In this document: positions 1 to 7,330 of the stretch, in pieces
How positions within the stretch are numbered: the stretch's first letter is position 1
Layout of the letters: each line of letters begins with the position of its first letter
Assembly (NCBI RefSeq): GCF_016820555.1
Contig: NZ_JADHDW010000008.1
Location: forward strand, 62,001-126,000
Length of the DNA stretch: 64,000 nucleotides
Direction: 5' to 3'
Origin: Bacillus sp. REN10
GTDB taxonomy: Bacteria > Bacillota > Bacilli > Bacillales > Domibacillaceae
Notes under the pieces: model-generated
Seen by the model: only the letters and a program-made list of their open reading frames with translations
Databases searched by the model: none
Told to the model about the DNA's origin: nothing
Made by a program: the position numbers and the translations under genes

Positions 1-262
1 ATTGAACGGCAATAATATCATCTTTCTTAATTCCATGTTTCATCAAAATAGCCGCTAGCCGATCTGCTTCGTCACTAAGTTGTTGGTACGTGAGTCGTTT
101 TGGTGCTTGATGACAAATGGTTTCACGATTGAGGGGGTCAATAATGGCCTCAACATGCGGTCGATTATTGACGTGATGACGGAATACATCATAGATAGTC
201 TCTGTTCCCCACCATCCCTTTTCTTCATATTCTTTAATGATTTCTTTGCTTGCCAGTATCAT
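1..262 (-). CDS. AMP-binding (acyl-CoA ligase) family protein, N-terminal part
   Basis: This gene is cut by the left edge of the window; 87 codons from its start are visible. The ATG (complement of 260-262) has a strong AAAGGGGGAG ribosome site just upstream. The visible protein begins MILASKEIIKEYEEKGWWG and continues with RLTYQQLSDEADRLAAILMK and then KKDDIIAVQ. This is the typical N-terminal pattern of class I adenylate-forming enzymes, in which an 'xLTYxEL' segment precedes a helix and a 'GIxKGDxVAVQ' turn. Such enzymes activate a carboxylic acid as an acyl-adenylate and usually pass it to CoA. It lies 53 bases downstream of the carotenoid-oxygenase gene on the same strand and is probably the third gene of the sigma-54-controlled operon starting near 2770. 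The substrate cannot be judged from this fragment. Confidence 0.8.
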   Translation of the reverse strand, partial: MILASKEIIKEYEEKGWWGTETIYDVFRHHVNNRPHVEAIIDPLNRETICHQAPKRLTYQQLSDEADRLAAILMKHGIKKDDIIAVQ

Positions 263-315
263 TTCCACTTCTCCCCCTTTAGCTACGCAAGTTTCTATTA
301 GCCGATCTGCTTACT

Positions 316-1740
316 TTATGCATCTCCCCCATAGAAATTTTCCCCAGAAATCCACGTTGCATGGAAGCCCATTGGAACCCGTTGCGGCAACGCAATTCTA
401 GCAATTGGCTCCAGTTCGAAATGCTGTGCATCTAAGATGATCAACTCGGATTTATTTTCTTGTTCATTATAAATATAAGAAAGAACATACCCATCATCTT
501 CTGATTCGGCATTTTTCTTTGGTGCGAATGCTGCTTCCGTTCCATAGTGCTGAGGCGCGAACATATGCTTCTTCGAGGCGCCTGTCCATGTGTCATATTT
601 AACTAAACCCGTAAATTTTAGCGTAACCGCTGAATCAATATAAACATTATAAGAATAGCGCCCTTTTCGTCCCAGATAATTTAAGTTGGTGACTGGGAAC
701 TCTGTATTCATATCACAAAGTTCCCCTTCTTTTACTGCTCCAGTTTTTGTATTTAAACGCCAGTAGTACAATTGCGCATTCAACTGTAAAAATTGCATCA
801 TCCGTTCAATATCGCTTTCGCCCGCATGTTTTGGCGGCTCTGGCTCTTTTACCCGGCAACCGATAAGAATAATTTCATCACCTTCTTCCCATGCGTTGAT
901 TGTATGGTAGATATAACAAGGATTGGCTTCGTACCAGCGAATATCTTCCGAAGCTCCGTACCTTGGAATCACACCAAAACGACTCGGCATATCACGATAG
1001 AACTCAACCTTATAGCGCCCTTTTTTCAACGCTTCAAAATTGTTGAATAACGGTAAATCCATCAAAATGGAATGGTTTTCTGTAATCCACATGTCATGAG
1101 GGTTTCGCGGTCCAGGCAATTCGATTGGCACACTATGCACATCTTTTCCATCTGCTGAAACAACACCATACATCATATATGGAAATTTTGTTCCATAGTC
1201 AAAGAAAATAAATTCTCCCGTATTTTCATCGACTTTTGAATGGGCAGAAACGCTTGATTTTAATTGACCATTAAAATCTTCTACTCCAATCGTTTCCAAT
1301 GTTTTCGCATCAATGCGGTAGGGCTCACCAGAAATGTACCAAAGACTGAGCAGATTATGATTGTGATAGACAACATCCGTATTAGAAGTGTTTTTCAACC
1401 TTTCAAAACTTGGATTTTTTGATACGTCTTCCATTAGCCCGACCCATTCAGATTTCTTCGCTTGATCTTCATGCTGATAACCTTTTGTTTGAACATAACG
1501 ATTTCGATAACTCACTTTTCCATCTTTAATATAGACAGCATGTAACATTCCATCTCCATCAAACCAATGATGGCGCCCCATCGGCTCATACTTTGGATTC
1601 GGGCCATTACGGACATACGCACCACTAAAGTCAGTAGGGATTTCACCTTCAATCACTTGTAGTTCCTCTACGAATAGTTCTTCATCAATCGGTGCATATA
1701 ATGGGGCTTTTAAATAAGGATTAAATTCCACTTTACTCAT
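316..1740 (-). CDS. Carotenoid oxygenase (RPE65/lignostilbene dioxygenase) family protein
   Basis: At 474 residues this is a full-length member of the carotenoid cleavage oxygenase superfamily, seven-bladed propellers that hold Fe(II) with four histidines and split a C=C bond with O2. The four expected histidines are visible in context: H167 in SAHSK, H215 in PRNPHDMW, H279 in YIYHTINAW and H460 in PMGFHATW near the C-terminus. The N-terminal AYVRNGPNP and HHWFDGDGMLHAV segments are also characteristic. Known substrates in the family include carotenoids, apocarotenoids, stilbenoids and isoeugenol, and the sequence alone does not choose between them. Its start overlaps the stop of the upstream flavoprotein gene by one base (TGATG), so the two are probably translationally coupled. 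Neighbouring CoA-ligase, hydrolase and thioesterase genes point to catabolism of the cleavage product rather than pigment formation. Confidence 0.92.
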   Translation of the reverse strand: MSKVEFNPYLKAPLYAPIDEELFVEELQVIEGEIPTDFSGAYVRNGPNPKYEPMGRHHWFDGDGMLHAVYIKDGKVSYRNRYVQTKGYQHEDQAKKSEWVGLMEDVSKNPSFERLKNTSNTDVVYHNHNLLSLWYISGEPYRIDAKTLETIGVEDFNGQLKSSVSAHSKVDENTGEFIFFDYGTKFPYMMYGVVSADGKDVHSVPIELPGPRNPHDMWITENHSILMDLPLFNNFEALKKGRYKVEFYRDMPSRFGVIPRYGASEDIRWYEANPCYIYHTINAWEEGDEIILIGCRVKEPEPPKHAGESDIERMMQFLQLNAQLYYWRLNTKTGAVKEGELCDMNTEFPVTNLNYLGRKGRYSYNVYIDSAVTLKFTGLVKYDTWTGASKKHMFAPQHYGTEAAFAPKKNAESEDDGYVLSYIYNEQENKSELIILDAQHFELEPIARIALPQRVPMGFHATWISGENFYGGDA

Positions 1741-2735
1741 CAGATTCGCTCCTTTTCACTGTTTTTCCATTGATTGTTTGTATTTAATTCGATTTGTGCT
1801 TCTTTATATTCTCGTTGTAAATGTTGAATAATTCCGGCAGCAGGTTGAACGCTTTGAATGGCTCCCACCCCATGCCCGGCCGACCAAATATCACGCCAAG
1901 CTTTTGTATCACTTTGTGGATTACTAAAATCAATCGAATCTTTCGGTGTTAACTTCTCAGGTACTAGACCTGCTTTTACAACACTTGGAATCAGCATGTT
2001 CGCATGAACGCCCGTGAAGGCATTCGTCAATAAAATATCGTCAAACTCCGCCTCCACAACCATCTCTTTATATTCTTGCTGCGCCATACTTTCGGCAGCT
2101 GGAATAAAGGAGGTTCCCATGTAAACAAGATCGGCTCCAAGTGCTTGTGCGGCTAAAATACCTTTTCCGCTCGATATGCCTCCTGCAAGGACAATGACCC
2201 CATCCCAGAATTGACGTACCGCTTCTACAAAAGCAAAGCCCGTCATCGCTCCTGTATGACCGCCCGCTCCGGAGCTGACGAGGATTAAACCATCCACTCC
2301 TGTTTGTGCGGCTTTCTTCGCGAATTTCACAGAGTTCACATCAGCAAATACGTATCCACCATAACTATGAACAACTTCCACCACTCGAGCTGGACTTCCT
2401 AATGCCGTTATCACAATGGGAGGTTCATAGCGGATTAACAGCTCCAATTCTTGTTGCAAACGATCATATGAACGATGGGCAATTATATTTACTGCCCACG
2501 GAGCAATTTTTTGGCCATTATTTGTTCTTTCTTCTAATGACCCTTTAATTGTTTTCATCCAATCTTCTAATTGTTCGATTGTTCGGGCATTTGGTGCTGG
2601 AAAAGCACTCATTACACCACTTCTGCAACAAGCCGTCACTAATTCCGGACCTGATACTAAAAACATAGGCGCTGATATAACCGGCAGTACTGTTTGGTCC
2701 CCGATTCTCCTCAAAATCACTTCTTTATTCCCCAA
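1740..2735 (-). CDS. Nitronate monooxygenase / 2-nitropropane dioxygenase family flavoprotein
   Basis: A predicted FMN-dependent TIM-barrel enzyme of about 331 residues. Visible family marks are PVISAPMF at the N-terminus, ITALGSPARV, the conserved GAGGHTG with its histidine, LAGGISSGKG and GADLVYMGTSFI (phosphate-binding loops for FMN). Members oxidise alkyl nitronates, but many have other roles such as acyl-CoA or enoate oxidation. The start is chosen as TTG at 2735 because AGAGGGGGAG sits five bases upstream of it; another TTG eight codons earlier (2759) has its purine run too close. The gene is first in an operon with the carotenoid oxygenase and, probably, the acyl-CoA ligase. A sigma-54 promoter lies 46 bases further upstream. 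Class assignment is firm; the true substrate is not known. Confidence 0.9.
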   Translation of the reverse strand: MGNKEVILRRIGDQTVLPVISAPMFLVSGPELVTACCRSGVMSAFPAPNARTIEQLEDWMKTIKGSLEERTNNGQKIAPWAVNIIAHRSYDRLQQELELLIRYEPPIVITALGSPARVVEVVHSYGGYVFADVNSVKFAKKAAQTGVDGLILVSSGAGGHTGAMTGFAFVEAVRQFWDGVIVLAGGISSGKGILAAQALGADLVYMGTSFIPAAESMAQQEYKEMVVEAEFDDILLTNAFTGVHANMLIPSVVKAGLVPEKLTPKDSIDFSNPQSDTKAWRDIWSAGHGVGAIQSVQPAAGIIQHLQREYKEAQIELNTNNQWKNSEKERI

Positions 2736-2780
2736 AAACTCTCCCCCTCTCTGATCCAAGCCCTTTCACAGTGAATAAAT

Positions 2781-2797
2781 TGCAATTACCATGCCAA
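2781..2797 (-). promoter_or_regulatory. Sigma-54 (-24/-12) promoter for the flavoprotein/carotenoid oxygenase operon
   Basis: Read on the minus strand the site is TTGGCATGGTAATTGCA, matching the consensus TTGGCAC-N5-TTGCA at all but one fixed position, with the essential GG and GC correctly spaced. Transcription would start near 2770, giving a leader of about 35 nt before the TTG start at 2735. It faces away from a second sigma-54 promoter at 2935-2951. Confidence 0.85.
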
Positions 2798-2835
2798 CAC
2801 CCAAAAACAGGTATTATCGCAAAACAACCTTCTTT

Positions 2836-2884
2836 TTGATTACTTTTATAATCAACTCTTTCTATTCCGATTCGATTTCGAATC
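2836..2884. promoter_or_regulatory. Two dyads between divergent sigma-54 promoters, candidate enhancer sites
   Basis: There are two perfect inverted repeats. TTGATTA-N6-TAATCAA spans 2836-2855, and GATTCGA-TT-TCGAATC spans 2869-2884. Their centres are 31 bp apart, about three helical turns, and both have GATT...AATC outer ends. The right dyad is about 86 bp upstream of the predicted plus-strand start and about 106 bp upstream of the minus-strand start, which is the usual range for bacterial enhancer-binding proteins. The most likely binder is the PAS-AAA+-Fis activator encoded at 5385-6740. This is inference from position and symmetry. Confidence 0.65.
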
Positions 2885-2934
2885 AAAATAGGGCTTTCTT
2901 TCATTAAAAGACGATGTTAACGGAATCTAAAGGC

Positions 2935-2951
2935 TTGGTATACTTTTTGCA
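2935..2951 (+). promoter_or_regulatory. Sigma-54 (-24/-12) promoter for the isomerase/hydrolase/thioesterase operon
   Basis: The site reads TTGGTATACTTTTTGCA, with GG and GC at the required spacing and a perfect TTGCA -12 element; the -24 side departs from consensus at two positions. Transcription would begin near 2962, about 40 nt before the ATG at 3004. Confidence 0.82.
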
Positions 2952-3003
2952 TATTATTACCTGGAAACAAAAATGACTATGGAATAATAAGGGGGACAAT
3001 GCG

Positions 3004-3312
3004 ATGTTATTTTTCATCCGTGCATCAGTTCATCAAAAAGAACTGTCAAATGAGGGGCTTTGGGCATTATGGGAAAAGGAAATAGCAGTTGCTCGAAAAG
3101 CAATGGAACACAAAAAAATAATAAGTGCCTATAAAATTGCTGGACGGAAAGAAGTCATATTAATTTATCGAGCTGATTCACATGATGAATTAGATCGTGT
3201 TTTTACTGCACAACTACCATTAGCTAATTATTTAACCATTCAAGAAATGACCCCGATTCGGCCATATCTTGAGTTTGCAGAAGATGTTATTAACCGATGG
3301 AGCAAAAAATAA
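3004..3312 (+). CDS. Muconolactone Delta-isomerase-like protein
   Basis: A 102-residue protein that resembles the small dimeric alpha+beta barrel muconolactone isomerases. It begins MLFFIRASV (family: MLFxVRM), has the helical segment EKEIAVARKAM, then the strand GRKEVILIYRADSHDELD and the closing QLPLANYLTIQEMTPIRPY, which parallels the LPLFPYMxIxVTPL end of the family. Family enzymes move a double bond in muconolactone in the catechol branch of the beta-ketoadipate pathway. No other enzyme of that branch is in the window, so a related isomerisation or a ligand-binding role is possible. GGGGG lies eight bases before the ATG. It is the first gene of a sigma-54-driven operon, 24 bases ahead of the hydrolase gene. 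Confidence 0.75.
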   Translation: MLFFIRASVHQKELSNEGLWALWEKEIAVARKAMEHKKIISAYKIAGRKEVILIYRADSHDELDRVFTAQLPLANYLTIQEMTPIRPYLEFAEDVINRWSKK

Positions 3313-3336
3313 AGCGATTGTTTGAGGAGGAATAGG

Positions 3337-4254
3337 ATGAAAATCGAAAAAATTACGTATATGAGTGATGGGATTGCATGCAGTGGATTACTTTATATTC
3401 CGTCTGGAGAAGATACAGCAACATATCCAGCTATCGTGATGGCACATGGATTTAGTCTTGTCAAAGAGGCTTACTTACCGAAGTATGCGGAAAAGTTTGC
3501 CGAGGCTGGATTGGTTACGCTCATTATCGACTATCGTAACTTTGGAGAAAGTGAAGGAGAAAACCGACAGCATATGGATCCTCTAGAGCAGATTAAAGAT
3601 TATCGACATGCGATTTCATGGGTTTCGTCACATCCAAATGTACAGGAAGATCAAATTGGGATTTGGGGGACTTCTTATAGCGGAGGACACGTTTTACAGG
3701 TGGGAGGACTCGATCGTCGTGTAAAAGCAATTGTTTCACAAGTCCCAACCATTCGTGGCTGGATTGGTATGGAGAAAAAAATGGGAAAAGAAAATATGCA
3801 CGCCTACATCGAAAAGCTGATTGCCTACCGTAAAGCACGCTATACTGGTGCACCTGTTGAACATATTCCTGTTGTCAGCAAAGATAATCAAAACTGTGCA
3901 CAAACGCATCCTGAAGCATACCCGTGGTTTACAAAAATGTCTAAAGAGGTTGCTCCTACTTGGAAAAACTATATTACACTTGAATCTATGGAACATTATT
4001 TAGAATATTTTCCCGCTGCTAATATGGATATCATCTCACCGACGCCATTGATGATGATTGTTGCAACAGAAGACGGAATCACGCCACCTGACGCAGCTAT
4101 TGAAGTGTTTCATTCGAAAGCAAAGGAGCCTAAAAAACTTGTAAAATTACCAAAAGGTCATTTCGATGTTTACAATGGTGAAACATTTGAGGCTGCACAA
4201 CAAGCGGCTACAAGCTGGTTCGTAGAGCATTTACGCAAAGGAGTGAGAAAATGA
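3337..4254 (+). CDS. Alpha/beta hydrolase
   Basis: A 305-residue alpha/beta-hydrolase fold protein. The oxyanion region VMAHGFSLVKE is followed by the nucleophile elbow GTSYSGG with Ser113. The likely acid is Asp246 in ATEDGITPP and the histidine is His275 in KGHFDVY. DYRNFGESEGE near residue 70 is typical of esterase and X-Pro-peptidase-like branches. The ATG at 3337 follows TTTGAGGAGG, so an earlier in-frame TTG at 3322, inside that ribosome site, is not the start. The last codons overlap the next gene by four bases (ATGA). In this operon it probably hydrolyses an ester, lactone or C-C bond in the pathway intermediate; the substrate is unknown. No signal peptide is present, so it acts in the cytoplasm. 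Confidence 0.88.
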   Translation: MKIEKITYMSDGIACSGLLYIPSGEDTATYPAIVMAHGFSLVKEAYLPKYAEKFAEAGLVTLIIDYRNFGESEGENRQHMDPLEQIKDYRHAISWVSSHPNVQEDQIGIWGTSYSGGHVLQVGGLDRRVKAIVSQVPTIRGWIGMEKKMGKENMHAYIEKLIAYRKARYTGAPVEHIPVVSKDNQNCAQTHPEAYPWFTKMSKEVAPTWKNYITLESMEHYLEYFPAANMDIISPTPLMMIVATEDGITPPDAAIEVFHSKAKEPKKLVKLPKGHFDVYNGETFEAAQQAATSWFVEHLRKGVRK

Positions 4255-4709
4255 CTCTTCCAGCATATATCCAACCCACTGTTGAAGATTGGCTTACACA
4301 ATTCCACTTTTCTACTCACACGAAGGTTCGAGTTTGTGAAACAGACTTATTTGGCCATGTAAACAATACAAGTTACAGTCCATACTTTGAACAAGGACGT
4401 GCTGATTACCTCGAGCATTTTGGGTTCTATGATTGCGGACTAATGTTTGTCGTTGGCGATATATATTGCCATTTCCACCGTGAAGCTTATGTGCGTGAGG
4501 AATTAATCATCAAAGTAAGAACTTCTAAATTCGGAACAAAATCTCTCACTTTGGAAAGCGCAATCCTTCGAAAATCAACAGGTGAACTGATTGCATCCAA
4601 TTGGTCAACACTTATATTAATGGATAGCATCACCAGAAAAACCATTGCCCTGTCTGATTTCGTCAAAGAATCGATACGAGAATTAGAAAAAGATGAATCT
4701 TTAGTTTAG
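4251..4709 (+). CDS. Acyl-CoA thioesterase, 4HBT hot-dog family
   Basis: A 152-residue single-domain hot-dog protein. The family signature is CETDLFGHVNNTSYSPYFEQ, with the catalytic Asp32 (D-x-x-x-H-x-N arrangement as in 4-hydroxybenzoyl-CoA and YbgC-type thioesterases), followed by a helix containing FEQGRADYLEHFGF. It would release free acid and CoA from an acyl- or aryl-CoA in the cytoplasm. Its ATG overlaps the hydrolase stop (ATGA), so it is translationally coupled as the last gene of the sigma-54 operon. A clear terminator follows at 4731. Together with the acyl-CoA ligase at the window edge it suggests that CoA esters are intermediates of this cluster. Confidence 0.88.
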   Translation: MTLPAYIQPTVEDWLTQFHFSTHTKVRVCETDLFGHVNNTSYSPYFEQGRADYLEHFGFYDCGLMFVVGDIYCHFHREAYVREELIIKVRTSKFGTKSLTLESAILRKSTGELIASNWSTLILMDSITRKTIALSDFVKESIRELEKDESLV

Positions 4710-4730
4710 TAGCATTCCAAAAAGCATACA

Positions 4731-4779
4731 TAGAAAAAGCGTGATTTGAAAAAAGATTGATCAAAACACGCTTTTTCTA
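4731..4779. terminator. Rho-independent terminator
   Basis: TAGAAAAAGCGTG at 4731-4743 pairs perfectly with CACGCTTTTTCTA at 4767-4779. It ends the operon that begins at 3004 and, with its A/T-rich arms, may also work from the other strand. Confidence 0.85.
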
Positions 4780-4823
4780 AATTCAATTGAATCATCCTTT
4801 AATAAAAAAGTTTGATAATTTTT

Positions 4824-4875
4824 ATCATCCTTGCTCAACTAAAGCGCCTGTTTGTTTAAGTACACTTCTTCACAA
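4824..4875 (-). repeat. Gene-end repeat element, copy 1
   Basis: Read on the minus strand this begins TTGTGAAGAAGTGTACTTAA and continues through AAACAAACAG, GCGCT and AAGGAT. The element at 14757-14811 has the same order of blocks, including the part that forms a terminator there; here the terminator arm has decayed. A 21-bp partial copy lies at 5117-5137. The stop codon of the small open frame 4870-5055 falls inside the element. Confidence 0.5.
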
Positions 4876-5055
4876 AAATCTAGGAAATAACCACCACACA
4901 ATAAGAATAATACTTACTATCGCCCAAACAGTGGTTCCCACTATCCTCCAAACTATGAATCGGGTAGCTGAACCTTGATGGATCTTACTTTCCATATTTC
5001 TTGTTATAAAACCAAGAAAAACAAATCCGATTGTAATGAATCCAACAGCTATCAA
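4870..5055 (-). CDS. Possible small membrane protein
   Basis: This 61-codon frame encodes two hydrophobic stretches, VGFITIGFVFLGFI near the N-terminus and TTVWAIVSIILIVWWLF near the C-terminus, joined by a short polar link with KIHQGSATRF. That is the layout of a two-helix membrane peptide. The only likely start is a TTG without a well-placed ribosome site: AAAAAGGGGGAT lies about 20 bases upstream, and no in-frame standard start sits at good spacing from it. It could be the tail of a decayed gene. I do not recognise a family. The 675-base stretch from 4710 to 5384 holds nothing else that looks coding. Confidence 0.3.
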   Translation of the reverse strand: MIAVGFITIGFVFLGFITRNMESKIHQGSATRFIVWRIVGTTVWAIVSIILIVWWLFPRFL

Positions 5056-5116
5056 GATAATAAATCCAGTTTTTATCCCCCTTTTTTGTTAATCACTTCC
5101 ACAACTTGTTATGTAG

Positions 5117-5137
5117 TTTAAGTACACTCCATCACAA
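5117..5137 (-). repeat. Gene-end repeat element, copy 2 (partial)
   Basis: The minus strand reads TTGTGATGGAGTGTACTTAA, differing from copy 1 at three positions. Homology stops after about 21 bp, so this is a fragment of the element also present at 4824-4875 and 14757-14811. Confidence 0.45.
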
Positions 5138-5292
5138 TTTCTATACGTTTCATAGCACAAAAAGTTCTGACAAACTTATTTAACAATATGGCCCGTTTGT
5201 GGAACAAGAAAAAACTCTGCATATATCAACACAGGATTTTTAATCAAACTTTTTTATAAACATCTCAACTTATTTCAAATCCACAAAAAGGA

Positions 5293-5320
5293 TTGAAATT
5301 CAGAATATTTAGTATATTAT
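5293..5320 (+). promoter_or_regulatory. Sigma-A-like promoter for the activator gene
   Basis: TTGAAA at 5293-5298 and TATTAT at 5315-5320 are separated by 16 bp, in an A/T-rich stretch 65 bp ahead of the activator start at 5385. No -24/-12 motif is seen, so the activator itself is probably made constitutively. Confidence 0.5.
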
Positions 5321-5384
5321 TATTCATATAATGATCGATTCCATAACGAATCATTTAGAACAGATTGAAAAAGAGGTGAACACA

Positions 5385-6740
5385 ATGGACACTATTTATT
5401 CACTTGCTTTTCTTCATAGCTATGATGGGATTTGTATTTTTGATAAACATGGTTTTGGTCTTGAGATTAACAAAGCGGCCGAACGTATTACAGGTTTTAG
5501 TCGTGATGAATTTGTTGGAGAAAATATTGCATCGGCGATTGAAAAAGGATATATTTCAAAATCAGTAACGGAGCCGATTTTGAAGGATAAACGTCCGCAT
5601 ACAGAAGTTATCAGTATTCGCGGGGTTGAAACGTTAGTTACAGGAAACCCTATTTTTGATTCAAAGGGGCAAATAGACTACGTCGTTCTCAATGTACGCG
5701 ACATTTCTGAATTGAAAAACGTCAAAATTGATTTGCTTTTATCCATTGCATTAAAGCGAAAGAATAATGCGAACCCACTTTTCCTTCATCCAGAAACACT
5801 TCCTTCCGTACCGATAGCAGGGAATATCATCGCTTCTAGTCCTAAAACTCAACATATTATTCGCCTAGCTACAAAAGTCGCTAAAGTAGATTCTTCTGTG
5901 CTTATTTTAGGAGAATCTGGCGTCGGTAAAGAAGTTATTGTCAAACTAATCCACCAGCAAAGTCTAAGGGCAGAATACCCGCTCATCAAAATCAATTGTG
6001 CTGCCATCCCTCAACATTTACTAGAATCCGAATTATTTGGCTATGAAAAAGGGGCCTTCACAGGAGCCAACCAAAACGGGAAACCTGGACTTTTTGAGGA
6101 AGCAAATGGCGGAACAATCTTTTTAGATGAAATCGGCGATATGCCAATTGATCTTCAAGTGAAACTATTACGTGTTCTACAAGAATATGAAATTCGAAGA
6201 GTTGGTGGCCGAAAAGATGTCAAGATTAATGTTAGGGTTATTTCCGCGACGAATAAAAACTTAGAACAATTGATTAAAAATGGCGAGTTCCGCGAAGACC
6301 TTTACTATCGATTGAATATAGTTCCCTTAAACATTCCTCCTTTACGTGAACGTGTAGAAGATATTAAACCACTAGCGCATATGATCTTAAATCAGACAAA
6401 CCAAAAATATAATTTTCATAAGCATTTTCAGCCCGGTGTTATTGAATTGTTTGAAAAACATTCTTGGCCTGGGAATATCCGCGAAATGGAAAATATGATT
6501 GAACGGCTAGTTGTCACCTCCGAGCAAGAAGAAATTACTTGGAGCGACCTTCCTTTCATTGCGGAACACCCAAGTCTTTCTGGAAGTTATTCATTGAAAC
6601 ACACACTTGAAGAAGTAGAGAAGAAAATTATCCTCGAAAAAATACAAATGTATAAAACAACGCGAAAGGTTGCAAAAGCGCTTGGTATTAGCCAATCTGC
6701 AGTCGTAAAAAAACTGCAAAAATATAAACTTCACATTTAG
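5385..6740 (+). CDS. Sigma-54-dependent enhancer-binding activator (PAS-AAA+-Fis HTH)
   Basis: A 451-residue activator. Residues about 5-115 form a PAS domain (SYDGICIFDKHGFGLEINKAA... NVRDISE), followed by the sigma-54 AAA+ ATPase with Walker A GESGVGKE at 176-183, the sigma-54-contacting GAFTGA loop at 223-228, Walker B GGTIFLDEIGD and the NGEFREDLYYRLN sensor region. A Fis-type helix-turn-helix ends the protein (KVAKALGISQSAVVKKLQKY). There is no receiver domain, so the signal is probably a small molecule sensed by PAS. The ATG at 5385 follows AAAGAGGTGA by five bases; the upstream ATG at 5331 has no ribosome site. It lies beside two divergent operons with sigma-54 promoters and is the obvious regulator of both. 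Confidence 0.93.
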   Translation: MDTIYSLAFLHSYDGICIFDKHGFGLEINKAAERITGFSRDEFVGENIASAIEKGYISKSVTEPILKDKRPHTEVISIRGVETLVTGNPIFDSKGQIDYVVLNVRDISELKNVKIDLLLSIALKRKNNANPLFLHPETLPSVPIAGNIIASSPKTQHIIRLATKVAKVDSSVLILGESGVGKEVIVKLIHQQSLRAEYPLIKINCAAIPQHLLESELFGYEKGAFTGANQNGKPGLFEEANGGTIFLDEIGDMPIDLQVKLLRVLQEYEIRRVGGRKDVKINVRVISATNKNLEQLIKNGEFREDLYYRLNIVPLNIPPLRERVEDIKPLAHMILNQTNQKYNFHKHFQPGVIELFEKHSWPGNIREMENMIERLVVTSEQEEITWSDLPFIAEHPSLSGSYSLKHTLEEVEKKIILEKIQMYKTTRKVAKALGISQSAVVKKLQKYKLHI

Positions 6741-6842
6741 TCGTGCATTCATTCATATTGTTACCGAAAAGGACACATCTTAACAAAGAAAGTGCCACCG
6801 TAATGCAGACTTTAGTGCAGATAGAATAGAACGGCTGATGCA

Positions 6843-6880
6843 GGAAGGGGGAATATAGAAATCTTCCTCCCTTTCTTTTA
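6843..6880 (+). terminator. Probable terminator of the activator gene
   Basis: GGAAGGGGGAA and TCTTCCTCCCTTTC form an imperfect G/C-rich hairpin with a short loop, followed by TTTCTTTTAT. It is about 100 bases past the activator stop. Confidence 0.5.
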
Positions 6881-6936
6881 TAATATCTAGATGGGAATTC
6901 ACCGCCAGCTTTGGCCACTCTATTTACATGTTATAG

Positions 6937-7086
6937 TTACTTGTTTACTATTTTCACCTTTATTGAATGGTACAATGTGGCTAAAAAAGTGGCTATCATC
7001 GGCGCTGCGACGACAACCGATAGCAAAAAGATCACATGAAATATATCGCTAAGCGTACCCGCTGTGATCTCTTGTATTTTGACAAC
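6937..7086 (-). pseudogene. Remnant of a membrane protein C-terminus (possibly MFS)
   Basis: An open minus-strand frame ends in EITAGTLSDIFHVIFLLSVV, then APMIATFLATLYHSIKVKI. This resembles the last transmembrane helix and basic tail of a drug:H+ antiporter. Its upstream side runs directly into a terminator-like hairpin at 7087-7120 instead of more transporter sequence, so only about 50 codons remain. The assignment is by appearance only. Confidence 0.35.
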
Positions 7087-7120
7087 AAAAAATGAACAAA
7101 CTTTTGCTTGTTCATTTTTT
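7087..7120. terminator. Strong symmetrical hairpin with A and T tracts
   Basis: AAAAAATGAACAA at 7087-7099 pairs with TTGTTCATTTTTT at 7108-7120 around an 8-nt loop, giving a terminator usable from either strand. Confidence 0.65.
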
Positions 7121-7161
7121 GCGTTCGTTAGGCAATTTAATAAGGGTAGACTAACCATTTT

Positions 7162-7325
7162 TTAAATTTGAATATCGCTCTTTGCTTCATCACCATTATT
7201 TAACAGATTTAATGTAGACGCATGAACTTGCACCGTTTCTTTGATTTCCTTTCCTAAAAACTTGGAAAATAAAAAGCTAATTCAGTGATAGCCGAACATA
7301 ATAATCCAGCAATCACTATTTTCTT
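7162..7325 (-). pseudogene. Frameshifted small membrane protein remnant
   Basis: Just after the serine-hydrolase stop, the minus strand reads NRKKIVIAGLLCSAITELAF in one frame. A shift then gives FLGKEIKETVQVHASTLNLL followed by NNGDEAKSDIQI and a stop at 7162-7164. The first part looks like a hydrophobic N-terminal helix and the second like a soluble tail. There is no good start codon and the reading frame breaks in the middle, so the gene is dead. I do not recognise the family. Confidence 0.4.
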
Positions 7326-7330
7326 TCTAT

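Noticed and set aside
3593-3996. Two minus-strand frames of 86 codons inside the hydrolase gene
   Set aside because: They are shadows of a well-supported alpha/beta hydrolase with motifs in the plus frame.
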